35,550 nt of DNA, taken from NCBI GenBank assembly GCA_947168935.1, contig CAMVNV010000022.1:1-35550 (forward strand), written 5' to 3'. Each line of letters starts with the position of its first letter. Position 1 is the first letter of the stretch. The stretch is from an uncultured Butyrivibrio sp. Its GTDB lineage: Bacteria; Bacillota; Clostridia; Lachnospirales; Lachnospiraceae. This document shows positions 24,042 to 32,422 of the stretch, piece after piece. The notes below the pieces were generated by a model, which was not told where the DNA came from, searched no databases, and saw only the letters and a program-made list of their open reading frames with translations. The position numbers and the translations under genes were made by a program.

Positions 24042-24713
24042 ATGGAGTATCAGTATCCGGTGCATAATAAAGTAAAATTTAGTAGCGAAGATCTTATCAG
24101 GGCAGGCGTCAATCCTTCATTGGTAAAGTTTAGATCTATAATTACCTGGTTTGCATATATTCTTTGTACAATAGTCATTTCCTTCATGATCTTTTTTCCT
24201 ATTGGAGTTGCAGCATATTATAAGGAGTATGGCTTTCTTGCTTTCTATGCAATACTTTGGACTGTTCTTGCTGGGACTGTTGGAATATTATTTTTTAACC
24301 AAGAAAGTAATTCCACATTGACACTGGGAGAAAATCAGGCACATATCGAAGAGAATTCCATGTTAGGAAAATTTTTTTACAAAAGAACTATCAGTTATGA
24401 TAATGTTTGCAAGGTTTATCATACAGAATATTGTCCATTTGGACTTACTCCAATGGCAAAGAATCGAAAGAACCCTAAATACGATAAGGAATTATGGCAT
24501 TTCTATAATGGTAGCTACATTGTAGCAGAAGATAACAAGAATGGTATGTTTGGTGCAGTGTATCGCGAGGAAATCTGGGATTTTTTGAAAGATCATTGTA
24601 AGAACGCAGAGTTCTATACCAAAGAGGAACTTGAAGCTGAAACCAAGAAAAAACGCGAGATGGATCAGAAGCATGACGAATACAGTAAAATGTATGACGG
24701 ATATATTAATTGA
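24042..24713 (+). CDS. Unrecognised two-helix membrane protein
   Basis: A 223-aa protein without a family I can name. Two adjacent hydrophobic helices span roughly residues 32-58 and 65-85. They are followed by a ~100-residue soluble beta-rich region that resembles PH-like/YcxB-type cytoplasmic domains only in layout (STLTLGENQAHIEENSMLGKFFYKRTISYDNV), and then a charged helical tail rich in Glu and Lys. A GGAGG precedes ATG 24042. Likely co-transcribed with the 23598 gene; function unknown. Confidence 0.65.
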   Translation: MEYQYPVHNKVKFSSEDLIRAGVNPSLVKFRSIITWFAYILCTIVISFMIFFPIGVAAYYKEYGFLAFYAILWTVLAGTVGILFFNQESNSTLTLGENQAHIEENSMLGKFFYKRTISYDNVCKVYHTEYCPFGLTPMAKNRKNPKYDKELWHFYNGSYIVAEDNKNGMFGAVYREEIWDFLKDHCKNAEFYTKEELEAETKKKREMDQKHDEYSKMYDGYIN

Positions 24714-24718
24714 ATCAA

Positions 24719-24757
24719 AATAATGATAATATTTCTCAATAATGGAATTGGTATAAA
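24719..24757 (+). promoter_or_regulatory. Extended -10 promoter with Fur-like box
   Basis: TGGTATAAA (24749-24757) is an extended -10 element. AATAATGATAATATTTCTC (24719-24737) upstream matches about 15 of 19 positions of the Fur consensus, sharing TAATGATAAT with the site at 21076. Transcription would start near 24763, upstream of the palindromic operator at 24784, leaving a ~280-nt leader before the ATPase gene. Confidence 0.35.
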
Positions 24758-24783
24758 CAAGCCGAACTAATTGTGCTATTATC

Positions 24784-24805
24784 TTTGTTAGCGTTAACTA
24801 ACAAA
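24784..24805. promoter_or_regulatory. Palindromic operator, copy 1
   Basis: TTTGTTAG-CGTTAA-CTAACAAA, perfect 8-bp arms around a 6-bp centre. The core GTTAGCGTTAACTAAC differs at one base from the operator at 28518. Its size and symmetry suit a TetR-family repressor. It sits just downstream of the putative promoter in a 333-bp gene-free region (24714-25046), which otherwise holds short direct repeats near 24937-24986. Confidence 0.6.
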
Positions 24806-24936
24806 AGCCGATATGCGATTGGTGCGGCTATTTTCATGTGAAAAAGGCAAAACTGCAATAAACGCAAAATAGACTGCTTTAATTTGCTTCATTGTATATA
24901 CACTATTTATGTATAAAAAGTTACAATTGATACAGG

Positions 24937-24986
24937 TACTAGTATAGGTGAAGAAACGGATACGAATACTAGTTAAGATACGGATA
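24937..24986 (+). repeat. Short imperfect direct repeats upstream of the ABC-FtsX operon
   Basis: TACTAGT occurs at 24937 and 24967; ACGGATA at 24956 and 24980; GATAC appears three times between 24929 and 24981. The unit is imperfect, of roughly 24-30 bp. These could be regulator half-sites or simple sequence drift. Confidence 0.3.
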
Positions 24987-25046
24987 TTTACATATACTGG
25001 TCCAGACACAGGTTAAGGTGGTTAATGATTTGAAAAGGGAGTAATT

Positions 25047-25754
25047 ATGGGAAAAGAATGTTTAGAAATAAGTAACCTTAAAAAGAGTTTTGGCACGGGT
25101 GAAGCCAGACAGGATGTCCTTCGCGGCATGAATTTCACCGTTCAAAAAGGAGAGTTCTGCGTACTCCTTGGTCCTTCCGGTTCCGGAAAATCCACGCTTC
25201 TTAATATCATAGGCGGTATCGACACTCCGGATGAAGGCTATGTAAGTATAAATGGCGATAAGCTCGAAGAGATGAGCGAAAAAGAGCTTACTTTGTACAG
25301 ACGCAGACACCTTGGATACGTATTCCAGATGTACAACCTCATTCCAAACCTCAATGTCAAAGAAAATATCGAAGTTGGAGCATATCTATCCGACAATCCC
25401 CTGGACGTAGAAGAAGTACTCACTACTCTTGGCCTCCAGGATCATAAATACAAATACCCTAATCAGTTATCCGGAGGACAACAGCAGAGAGTATCAATAG
25501 GCAGAGCTGTAGTCAAGAATCCGGATATTCTTATGTGCGACGAACCCACAGGAGCACTTGATTATAAGACGTCAAAAGAGATACTGGCCCTTATAGAAGA
25601 CTGCAACAAGAAGTACGGAAGCACAGTTATCATGGTAACTCATAATGAAGCGATCAAAAACATGGCAGACCACGTTATAAAGTTAAGAGACGGCGTAGTG
25701 CGCCATAACGATGTTAATGAAAGCAAAATCCCCGCTATAGATTTAGAGTGGTAA
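25047..25754 (+). CDS. ABC transporter ATPase, LolD/MacB/FtsE-like
   Basis: A 235-aa ATPase of the MacB/LolD class that works with FtsX-type permeases. Walker A GPSGSGKST, Q-loop YVFQMYNL, signature LSGGQQQRVSIGRA, Walker B ILMCDEPTGALD and H-loop VTHN are all intact. It is 17 bp upstream of the matching FtsX permease, forming an ATPase/permease operon. In Firmicutes, such pairs act as mechanotransmission pumps for antimicrobial peptides, lipids or lipoproteins; the substrate is not predictable here. Start ATG 25047 has AAAGGGAG upstream. Expression is probably controlled by the palindromic operator 240 bp upstream. Confidence 0.9.
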   Translation: MGKECLEISNLKKSFGTGEARQDVLRGMNFTVQKGEFCVLLGPSGSGKSTLLNIIGGIDTPDEGYVSINGDKLEEMSEKELTLYRRRHLGYVFQMYNLIPNLNVKENIEVGAYLSDNPLDVEEVLTTLGLQDHKYKYPNQLSGGQQQRVSIGRAVVKNPDILMCDEPTGALDYKTSKEILALIEDCNKKYGSTVIMVTHNEAIKNMADHVIKLRDGVVRHNDVNESKIPAIDLEW

Positions 25755-25770
25755 AGAACAAAGGAGCCCT

Positions 25771-28458
25771 ATGAGAAATCCATTGATAAAACGAATCCCC
25801 AGGGAGTTAAGATCCGACTGGCATAAATATATAGTAATAATCCTCTTCATGGTCATAATGATAGGTGTCATCTCCGGTATGTATGTAGGTCACGACAGTA
25901 TGCTTGCCGCAGTATACGGAGGAAGGGAGGAACTGAACATTGAAGATGGAAGTTTTGAACTATCTAAAAAAGCATCTGATGAACTCTTAGATGGCATAGC
26001 CTCAGGCGAAAAGGCTGATGTCAGAGCCTACTACATAGACAAGGGCAACAAGGAAGCTGATGAAGAAGTTGCAAAGGCTATCGAAGAAGAATTAAATAAG
26101 CAGGTTACAGAAGGAATAGAAGAAGCTGTTCGTGCCCAGTGCGCTGCATACGGCATAACAGATGAAACGCTTATTCAGCAGCAGATAGATAAAGCTATGA
26201 CAGATTCTTTTGACAGCGCCCTTCTTGAAGCAAAAGAGTCAGACGAATACCAAAAAGCCGTGGAAGATGCCTACACCGAAGCCCACGATGAAGTAATCAA
26301 AAAGGTTGATGAGAAGTGGGACGACATAGCAGACAGATATAATCTTAATGATGAAGTTGCGCCTGTCCCGGTAACAATTTACGAACATTTTTATAGGGAA
26401 GAGTCAGAAGATAACAATAACGACGGCACAGAAGATGCCGTAGTCAGGATCTATAAAAGTGATTCTGAGATAGATAAGGCTTCTTTTAATGAAGGAAGAG
26501 CTCCTGAAAAGGATAACGAAATAGCCATAGACAGAATGCACGCTGATAACGTAGGCGTTAAGCTTGGCGATACAATTACTGTAGGCGGCAAGGAGTTTGA
26601 AATTGTAGGACTTATATCTTATGTCAACTACTTAACCCTCCACAGCTCCAACACAGATCAGATGTTCGATGCCTTTGGCTTTGACGTAGCCATGGTAACT
26701 CCTGATGCTTTTGATAATCTCACAGCAAGGGTTCACTATAGCTATGCCTATAAGTATATAAACGTTCCAGAAAACAAAGTAGAGAAGGCAGATTACTCAG
26801 ATAGTTTCTTAAAGTCCCTGATAACCCAGACGCTGGTTCATGACAGCGAGATAGAAGACTACCTTCCCGAGTATCTGCGCCAGGCAAGCAACTTTGCTGT
26901 ATCTGACATAGAAGGAGACTCTGCCGCTACCAGCATTTTGTGCTACATCCTGATCGGCGTTATCGCATTCATTTTTGCTATTATAATCAGTAACACAATC
27001 GACAAGGAAGCATCCGTTATAGGAACCCTCAGAGCATCCGGTTACAGCAGGTCAGAACTTGTCTTTCATTACATGTCCATGCCGGTTATAGTGACAATCC
27101 TTGGCGCTGTTATAGGCAATGTCCTTGGCTACACGGCATTCAAGAATCTTGCGGTATATCTTTACTTCAACAGCTACAGCCTTCCTACCTGCCACGCAGT
27201 ATGGAGTAGTACCGCCCTTGTTAAGACAACGATCATTCCGCTACTACTTATGTTTTTCATCAATTTATTTGTAATAGTAAAAAAGCTCCAGCTAAGCCCT
27301 TTAAGGTTCCTAAGGCACGACCTTGCCAAAACAAAAAGGACCAAAGCAAGGAGACTTCCAGCCTGGTCATTTCTTAGAAGGTTCAGGCTCCGCATACTTT
27401 TCCAGAACATGCCAAACTATGTTGTCCTGATATTCGGCGTAGTATTCATTCAGCTGATGCTCTGCTTTGCCTTCGGCCTCCCTGATTCACTGAATCACTA
27501 CGCCAAGGAAGCGCCGAACATGATATTTGCCGATTATCAGTACATGCTCATGGACTACATGGACGAAGATGGCAACATTATCGAAACTTCAGAAGAGACT
27601 GCAGAGAAGTTCAGTCTTGAAGACCTTCTGTATCCCAAGGCTAAGAGCAGCATTCGTGAAGGTATGGGAAGCGGCGGCGATGAAAGTGTCTCAGTTTACG
27701 GAATAGTCGCAGACAGTTCCTATATCACTTTGGAAAAAGATACTAAGGACGGAGTATACATATCAAGCGCATTTTCTAAGAAGTTTGGAATTAAGGAAGG
27801 CGACGAAGTAACTCTTAACGCAGAGTATGAAAACAAGAGCTATACTTTTAATGTAATTGGTATAGTCCAATACGACGGCGGGATAGCAGCCTTTATGAAC
27901 ATAGGAGACTTTAACTCTACATTTGGCCATAAAGATAAAGAGTTCTCAGGATATTTTTCCAGAAATGAGATAACAGATATTGATGAGCAGGACATTGGAG
28001 CAGTAATAACAGCAGAAGATATCACGAAAGTAACCAACCAGCTCATGCACTCTATGGGTAAGTTCATGGACGTATTCAAATATGCGCTTATCGTGCTGTC
28101 TGCATCACTTATATATCTACTTGCAAAGATCATTATAGAGAAAAACGAAAGCTCGATCTCCATGGCCAAGATCCTCGGATTTAGAAACGGCGAGATAGGA
28201 GGTCTCTACATCCTTCCTACAGCTATTGTGGTTGTGATCTTTTCGCTTATAAGCTTCGTGATCGGCTATATGCTCATGATATGGATATTCCATGCATTCA
28301 TGCTTCAGATGGATGGTTACTTTGCCTTCTATATGACTAAGGCGTCAATGATATTATCAATTGTATATCTTCTCATCGGATATGCGGCTGTATCTCTTGT
28401 TGATTTTAGAAGGATCAAACGAATACCGCTTGATGTGGCACTTAAGAACATAGAGTAA
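25771..28458 (+). CDS. FtsX-type ABC transporter permease
   Basis: An 895-aa permease. The N-terminal helix (YIVIILFMVIMIGVISGMYVG) leads into a ~340-residue extracytoplasmic region. That region includes a long charged helical stretch (EVAKAIEEELNKQVTEGIEEAV, likely coiled coil) and a MacB-like periplasmic core (GRAPEKDNEIAID, GDTITVGGKEFEIVGLI). The first FtsX core follows (SILCYILIGVIAFIFAIIIS, ASVIGTLRASGYSRSEL). A second extracytoplasmic block and a second FtsX core (SMAKILGFRNGEIGGLYILPTA, VSLVDFRRIKRIPLDVALKNIE) complete the duplicated architecture. RBS is AAAGGAG before ATG 25771. Partner of the 25047 ATPase. Confidence 0.88.
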   Translation: MRNPLIKRIPRELRSDWHKYIVIILFMVIMIGVISGMYVGHDSMLAAVYGGREELNIEDGSFELSKKASDELLDGIASGEKADVRAYYIDKGNKEADEEVAKAIEEELNKQVTEGIEEAVRAQCAAYGITDETLIQQQIDKAMTDSFDSALLEAKESDEYQKAVEDAYTEAHDEVIKKVDEKWDDIADRYNLNDEVAPVPVTIYEHFYREESEDNNNDGTEDAVVRIYKSDSEIDKASFNEGRAPEKDNEIAIDRMHADNVGVKLGDTITVGGKEFEIVGLISYVNYLTLHSSNTDQMFDAFGFDVAMVTPDAFDNLTARVHYSYAYKYINVPENKVEKADYSDSFLKSLITQTLVHDSEIEDYLPEYLRQASNFAVSDIEGDSAATSILCYILIGVIAFIFAIIISNTIDKEASVIGTLRASGYSRSELVFHYMSMPVIVTILGAVIGNVLGYTAFKNLAVYLYFNSYSLPTCHAVWSSTALVKTTIIPLLLMFFINLFVIVKKLQLSPLRFLRHDLAKTKRTKARRLPAWSFLRRFRLRILFQNMPNYVVLIFGVVFIQLMLCFAFGLPDSLNHYAKEAPNMIFADYQYMLMDYMDEDGNIIETSEETAEKFSLEDLLYPKAKSSIREGMGSGGDESVSVYGIVADSSYITLEKDTKDGVYISSAFSKKFGIKEGDEVTLNAEYENKSYTFNVIGIVQYDGGIAAFMNIGDFNSTFGHKDKEFSGYFSRNEITDIDEQDIGAVITAEDITKVTNQLMHSMGKFMDVFKYALIVLSASLIYLLAKIIIEKNESSISMAKILGFRNGEIGGLYILPTAIVVVIFSLISFVIGYMLMIWIFHAFMLQMDGYFAFYMTKASMILSIVYLLIGYAAVSLVDFRRIKRIPLDVALKNIE

Positions 28459-28487
28459 GACCGCTATATCCAAAAAGAAAATTGTTA

Positions 28488-28511
28488 TTAGGCCGTCATC
28501 TGACGGCTTAA
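28488..28511 (+). terminator. Hairpin after the FtsX permease
   Basis: TTAGGCCGTC and GACGGCTTAA form a 10-bp stem with one G-T pair and an ATCT loop. There is no long T-run, so termination may be partial. Confidence 0.5.
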
Positions 28512-28517
28512 TATATG

Positions 28518-28547
28518 GCATTGAGTTAGCGATAACTAACTCAATGC
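28518..28547. promoter_or_regulatory. Palindromic operator, copy 2
   Basis: GCATTGAGTTAG-CGATAA-CTAACTCAATGC, perfect 12-bp arms around a 6-bp centre. The 16-bp core GTTAGCGATAACTAAC is one base different from copy 1 at 24787-24802. A TAATAT (28509-28514) just upstream could be a -10 element, which would put the operator over the transcription start. Confidence 0.65.
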
Positions 28548-28576
28548 ATCAAACAATACATAAGGAGGAGTCCCAA

Positions 28577-28711
28577 ATGTTTAAAAAAGTCGCTCCCTAT
28601 ATAGGGGAGTACAAAAAGTACACTGTTCTTGCGGCTATCATGATGATCATTGAGTACGTCAACGGAATGGAGGTTGTCCAAAATTGGTGGAAGGAGAAAT
28701 ATATGATATGA
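28577..28711 (+). pseudogene. N-terminal relic of an ABC half-transporter (44 codons)
   Basis: A strong TAAGGAGGAG precedes ATG 28577. The peptide begins MFKKVAPYIGEYKKYTVLAAIMMII, which looks exactly like the start of an exporter-type ABC subunit (amphipathic lead plus first transmembrane helix). It then breaks into unrelated sequence and stops after 44 codons, the stop overlapping the next gene's start. The simplest reading is an internal deletion that removed the rest of a transporter gene. The alternative is a small translated leader coupling translation to the gene at 28708. Too short for the ORF track. Confidence 0.55.
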
Positions 28712-30522
28712 AAAAACAAAGTGTCCCCAAAAAGAAAAGCGTAATAAAACAGCTCCTTGATTACGCTGGTAATCACAAGTATTTTACTATCAGTTCATGG
28801 ATTCTGGCCGCAATAAGTGCGCTTGTAGCTTTAGTCCCCTTTTATTACATCTGGCGCATCATAAAGGAAGTTGTGGAAGTAAGGGCGGATTTTTCCAAGG
28901 CGACTCATATCGTTAGCTTTGGCTGGAGCGCAGTAGGAATGAGTCTTCTTGCAATGCTTTTATATATCGCAGCTCTCATGTGCTCTCACGTAGCGGCTTT
29001 CAGAGTTCAGGTGAATATGAGAAAAGCCATGATGGAGCATGTCATGAAGCTTCCCATGGGTTATATCGAATCAGAGGGAAGCGGTAAGATCAGAAAGATT
29101 GTAGCTGATTCAAGCGCAGCCACAGAGACCTTCCTTGCCCACAGTCTTCCTGACAAGGCAGTAAGCTATGCAACCCCTGTTGGCCTTATCGCAATGCTCC
29201 TTATCTTTGACTGGAAGATAGGTTTGATCTGTCTAATCCCAGCGGTCCTTGCCTTCCTTATGATGGGCGGAATGATGGGAGAGAAGATGCAAAATGATAT
29301 GAAGGAGTACCAAAACGCCCTTGATGAGATGTCAGCTGAAGCAGTTGAATATGTCAGGGGTATTCCTGTAGTAAAGACCTTTGGCCAGTCCGTCTTTTCC
29401 TTTAAGAGATTTAAGGATGCCATTGATAAATACGAAGAGTGGACCATCACCTATACAATTGGTATGAGGATTCCGATGATAGGTTTTACTACAGCGGCAA
29501 ATGCAGTGTTTGCAGCTCTTGTTGCCTGTAGCTTCTTTTTTACCAGAAACGGCATCACTGATACCTTTCTTTACAACATTCTTTTTTACATAATCATCAC
29601 ACCGATCCTGACGGTTACCCTTATGAAGGTGGCTTATGCGGGCGAGAGCCAGATGATCGTTAAGGATGCCCTAAACAGAATGTATTCACTTCTTGATGTG
29701 GAGCCTTTAAAAGAAACATCTAACCCGCAGCTTCCAGGGGACAGCAGCATTAAGATCGATAACATTACATTTGCCTATGATGAGAAAAAAGCTAACGCCA
29801 TCGATGGTATAAGTCTTGATATTAAGCCTGGAGAGCACATTGCCTTTGTAGGTCCGTCCGGCGGAGGCAAGACGACCCTTGCTTCCCTGATCGCCAGATT
29901 CTGGGATGTGAAGCAGGGCAGCATTAAGATTGGCGGTGTGGATGTTAGAGACATTTCATCTGCTGATCTTATGAAAAATGTATCATACGTATTCCAGGAC
30001 AGTAAGCTTCTTAAGATGTCCATTCTTGATAATATCAAAATGGGAAAACCTGATGCTTCTGAAGCTGAAGTTATCAAGGCTCTTAAAGATGCCATGTGCT
30101 GGGATATCATTGAAAAGCTTCCCGATGGTTTGGGCACTATGATTGGAAGTAAGGGAACTTATGTATCTGGCGGAGAAGCCCAGCGTATCTCTATCGCAAG
30201 AGCTTTCCTTAAGAATGCTCCCATCCTTATCCTTGACGAAGCCACTGCCTTTGCAGATCCCGACAATGAGATCATGGTTCAGAAGGCCTTTGCAAATCTG
30301 TCAAAAGATAAAACAGTTATCATGATAGCGCACCGCCTTTCTACAGTTGTGGATGCTGATAAGATCTGCGTTCTTTCTGAGGGCCACATCGTTGAAAGTG
30401 GAAGGCATGACGCTCTTCTTGCAAAAGGCGGCATATATGCTCACATGTGGAATGAGTATAAGAAATCGGTTAACTGGAAAGTTGGAGTGACTTCTCAAAG
30501 CGAAGCACGCACTTATGCATGA
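28708..30522 (+). CDS. ABC half-transporter, YbtP/IrtA-like (subunit 1)
   Basis: A ~604-aa TMD-NBD protein. Hydrophobic segments span ~25-310, starting ISSWILAAISALVALVPFYYIW. The NBD has Walker A GPSGGGKTT, Q-loop VFQDSKLL, signature VSGGEAQRISIARA, Walker B LILDEATAFADPDNE and H-loop MIAHRLST. The ATAFADPDNE segment is typical of the YbtPQ/IrtAB group, which uses the exporter fold to import siderophores, but many Firmicute members are uncharacterised. The ORF track starts at TTG 28684; ATG 28708 downstream of GGAAGGAG is preferred, overlapping the relic's stop. It pairs with the 30545 gene 22 bp downstream. Confidence 0.82.
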   Translation: MKKQSVPKKKSVIKQLLDYAGNHKYFTISSWILAAISALVALVPFYYIWRIIKEVVEVRADFSKATHIVSFGWSAVGMSLLAMLLYIAALMCSHVAAFRVQVNMRKAMMEHVMKLPMGYIESEGSGKIRKIVADSSAATETFLAHSLPDKAVSYATPVGLIAMLLIFDWKIGLICLIPAVLAFLMMGGMMGEKMQNDMKEYQNALDEMSAEAVEYVRGIPVVKTFGQSVFSFKRFKDAIDKYEEWTITYTIGMRIPMIGFTTAANAVFAALVACSFFFTRNGITDTFLYNILFYIIITPILTVTLMKVAYAGESQMIVKDALNRMYSLLDVEPLKETSNPQLPGDSSIKIDNITFAYDEKKANAIDGISLDIKPGEHIAFVGPSGGGKTTLASLIARFWDVKQGSIKIGGVDVRDISSADLMKNVSYVFQDSKLLKMSILDNIKMGKPDASEAEVIKALKDAMCWDIIEKLPDGLGTMIGSKGTYVSGGEAQRISIARAFLKNAPILILDEATAFADPDNEIMVQKAFANLSKDKTVIMIAHRLSTVVDADKICVLSEGHIVESGRHDALLAKGGIYAHMWNEYKKSVNWKVGVTSQSEARTYA

Positions 30523-30544
30523 TGAGAGAGTGAGGTAAAAATAC

Positions 30545-32332
30545 ATGATAGAAAAACTGCAACATAAATACGCGCTCTCCAAGCAGGGAGCAAAAGATAT
30601 GGTAAAGGCTTTCGTAGCCTGCACCTTAGCTAATCTGGCACAGATGATGCCTGTGGGAATCCTTTTCATGATGACGGGAGACCTCTTAAATGGCGAACTT
30701 CCCAAAAAACATGTGATCATTTTCATTTTGGGCTCTATAGTATGTCTTATACTAATAGCATTAACAGAATACTTTCAGTATAATGCAACCTTCTTTTCAA
30801 CTTATGTTGAAAGCGGTGTAAGAAGACGTTCTCTTGCAGAGAAACTTAGAAAGATCCCTCTTTCCTTTTTTGGCAAAAAAGATCTCGCTGACCTTACCAA
30901 TACTATTATGGCAGACTGCGCCATGATCGAAACAGCATCATCACACTGGCTTCCCGAACTTGTTGGAGCTTTTATATCAACAACTCTTGTGGTCATCAGC
31001 CTTTTCTTTTTTGACGCAAGAATGGCTATAGCTGCGGTATGGGTGCTTCCAGTTGCATTTATAATCGTGTTTACTTCAAGAAACGTGATGCACAAAGTTA
31101 ACAGAAGGGGCAGCAGATACAAGGTGGCATGCCTTGACGGAATCCAGGAAGCGCTGGAAACAGTAAGAGACTTAAAAGCTTATAACGCTCAGGATACCTA
31201 TATGGTTGGCCTTAATAAGAAGATCAAGGCCGTTGAGTCTCATAACATTTTCTCAGAGTTTTTAAACGCGGCTTTTGTTTGTAGTGCCCAGATGATCCTG
31301 AAGTTTGGTATAGGTACAGTCGCTGTTGTTGGTTCATCACTTTTATTAAAAAACGAGATTAGTATCATTACATTCTTTATGTACCTGCTGGTGGTTTCAA
31401 GAATGTATGAGCCTTTGCAGATAGCACTTCAGAACTTCTCAGCTCTTATTGCCACAGATACTCAGTGCGAGAGAATGGATGAGATCTTGTCGCACTATGA
31501 GCAGACTGGAAGCGATGAGCTTACCAATAAGAACTATGACATTGAATTTAAGAATGTACGCTTTTCTTATGATGACGGAGAGACAGTACTTAAGGATGTA
31601 AGCTTTGTGGCAAAGCAGGGCGAAGTTACAGCTCTCATCGGTCCATCCGGTGGTGGAAAGACTACGGTTTCAAGACTTGCTGCAAGGTTCTGGGATATTG
31701 ATAAGGGACTTATTACAGTTGGCGGCATGGATATTTCAAAGATTGATCCTGAAAGACTCCTTTCAATGTATTCAATAGTATTCCAGGATGTGACACTCTT
31801 TAATAACACAGTTCTTGAGAATATCAGGATTGGAAGAAAAGAAGCCAGCGATGAAGAAGTAATGGCAGCAGCAAAGCTTGCTCACTGCGATGAATTCATA
31901 GATAAGCTTCCTGAAGGCTATAACACACTTATAGGCGAGAACGGCTCTGAACTTTCAGGAGGTGAGCGTCAGAGAATCTCAATTGCAAGAGCCTTCCTTA
32001 AGGATGCGCCTATTATCCTCATGGATGAAGCGACTGCATCTCTTGACGTAGATAACGAGTCACTTATTCAGGAAGCCATCAGTGACCTCATCAAGAATAA
32101 GACAGTTCTTATCATCGCCCACCGTATGCGTACCGTAGACGGTGCTGATAAGATCGTAGTTCTTAAAAATGGTAAAGTGGCTGAGTCAGATACCCCTGCA
32201 AGGCTCAGAGAAACTGACGGAATTTATAGCCATATGCTGGCAGTTCAGATGCAGACGGAGAACTGGAAGCTGGCATGGAAAAATATTCTTGATGGGAGTT
32301 ATGTGGGAAGTAGTCAGGTGAATTTAATATAA
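30545..32332 (+). CDS. ABC half-transporter, YbtQ/IrtB-like (subunit 2)
   Basis: A 595-aa TMD-NBD protein, partner of the preceding gene. It opens MIEKLQHKYALSKQGAKDMVKAFVACTLANL, a form common in paired transporters of this group, followed by six hydrophobic segments. The NBD is fully canonical: Walker A GPSGGGKTT, Q-loop VFQDVTLF, signature LSGGERQR, Walker B IILMDEATASLD and H-loop IIAHRMRT. Both subunits have intact catalytic residues, so unlike the exporter pair at 14373-17866 this heterodimer should have two active ATP sites. The operator at 28518 and a strong terminator at 32340 bound the operon. RBS GAGTGAGG upstream. Confidence 0.85.
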   Translation: MIEKLQHKYALSKQGAKDMVKAFVACTLANLAQMMPVGILFMMTGDLLNGELPKKHVIIFILGSIVCLILIALTEYFQYNATFFSTYVESGVRRRSLAEKLRKIPLSFFGKKDLADLTNTIMADCAMIETASSHWLPELVGAFISTTLVVISLFFFDARMAIAAVWVLPVAFIIVFTSRNVMHKVNRRGSRYKVACLDGIQEALETVRDLKAYNAQDTYMVGLNKKIKAVESHNIFSEFLNAAFVCSAQMILKFGIGTVAVVGSSLLLKNEISIITFFMYLLVVSRMYEPLQIALQNFSALIATDTQCERMDEILSHYEQTGSDELTNKNYDIEFKNVRFSYDDGETVLKDVSFVAKQGEVTALIGPSGGGKTTVSRLAARFWDIDKGLITVGGMDISKIDPERLLSMYSIVFQDVTLFNNTVLENIRIGRKEASDEEVMAAAKLAHCDEFIDKLPEGYNTLIGENGSELSGGERQRISIARAFLKDAPIILMDEATASLDVDNESLIQEAISDLIKNKTVLIIAHRMRTVDGADKIVVLKNGKVAESDTPARLRETDGIYSHMLAVQMQTENWKLAWKNILDGSYVGSSQVNLI

Positions 32333-32339
32333 GCATTGA

Positions 32340-32382
32340 AGAGCCGGTTGCAGAAATAAATCTGTAATACGGCTCTTTTTTT
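32340..32382 (+). terminator. Intrinsic terminator of the second ABC operon
   Basis: AGAGCCG (32340-32346) pairs with CGGCTCT (32370-32376), enclosing TTGCAGA/TCTGTAA, then seven T. A long, strong terminator. Confidence 0.9.
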
Positions 32383-32390
32383 GCTATAGT
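32382..32390 (+). promoter_or_regulatory. Extended -10 promoter for mazG
   Basis: TGCTATAGT is an extended -10 element located 32 bp before the mazG start and immediately after the terminator T-run. The -35 position falls inside the terminator stem and has no clear match. Confidence 0.4.
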
Positions 32391-32422
32391 ATTAGTAAGA
32401 TTCTTATAGATGAGGTAAAGAC

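Noticed and set aside
24805-24833. AGCCG/CGGCT hairpin followed by TATTTTC after operator copy 1
   Set aside because: Only a 5-bp stem with a long loop; too weak to call a terminator or attenuator.
30301-30726. 141-aa - strand ORF between the two YbtPQ-like subunits
   Set aside because: Overlaps both confirmed genes in antisense; no coding evidence.
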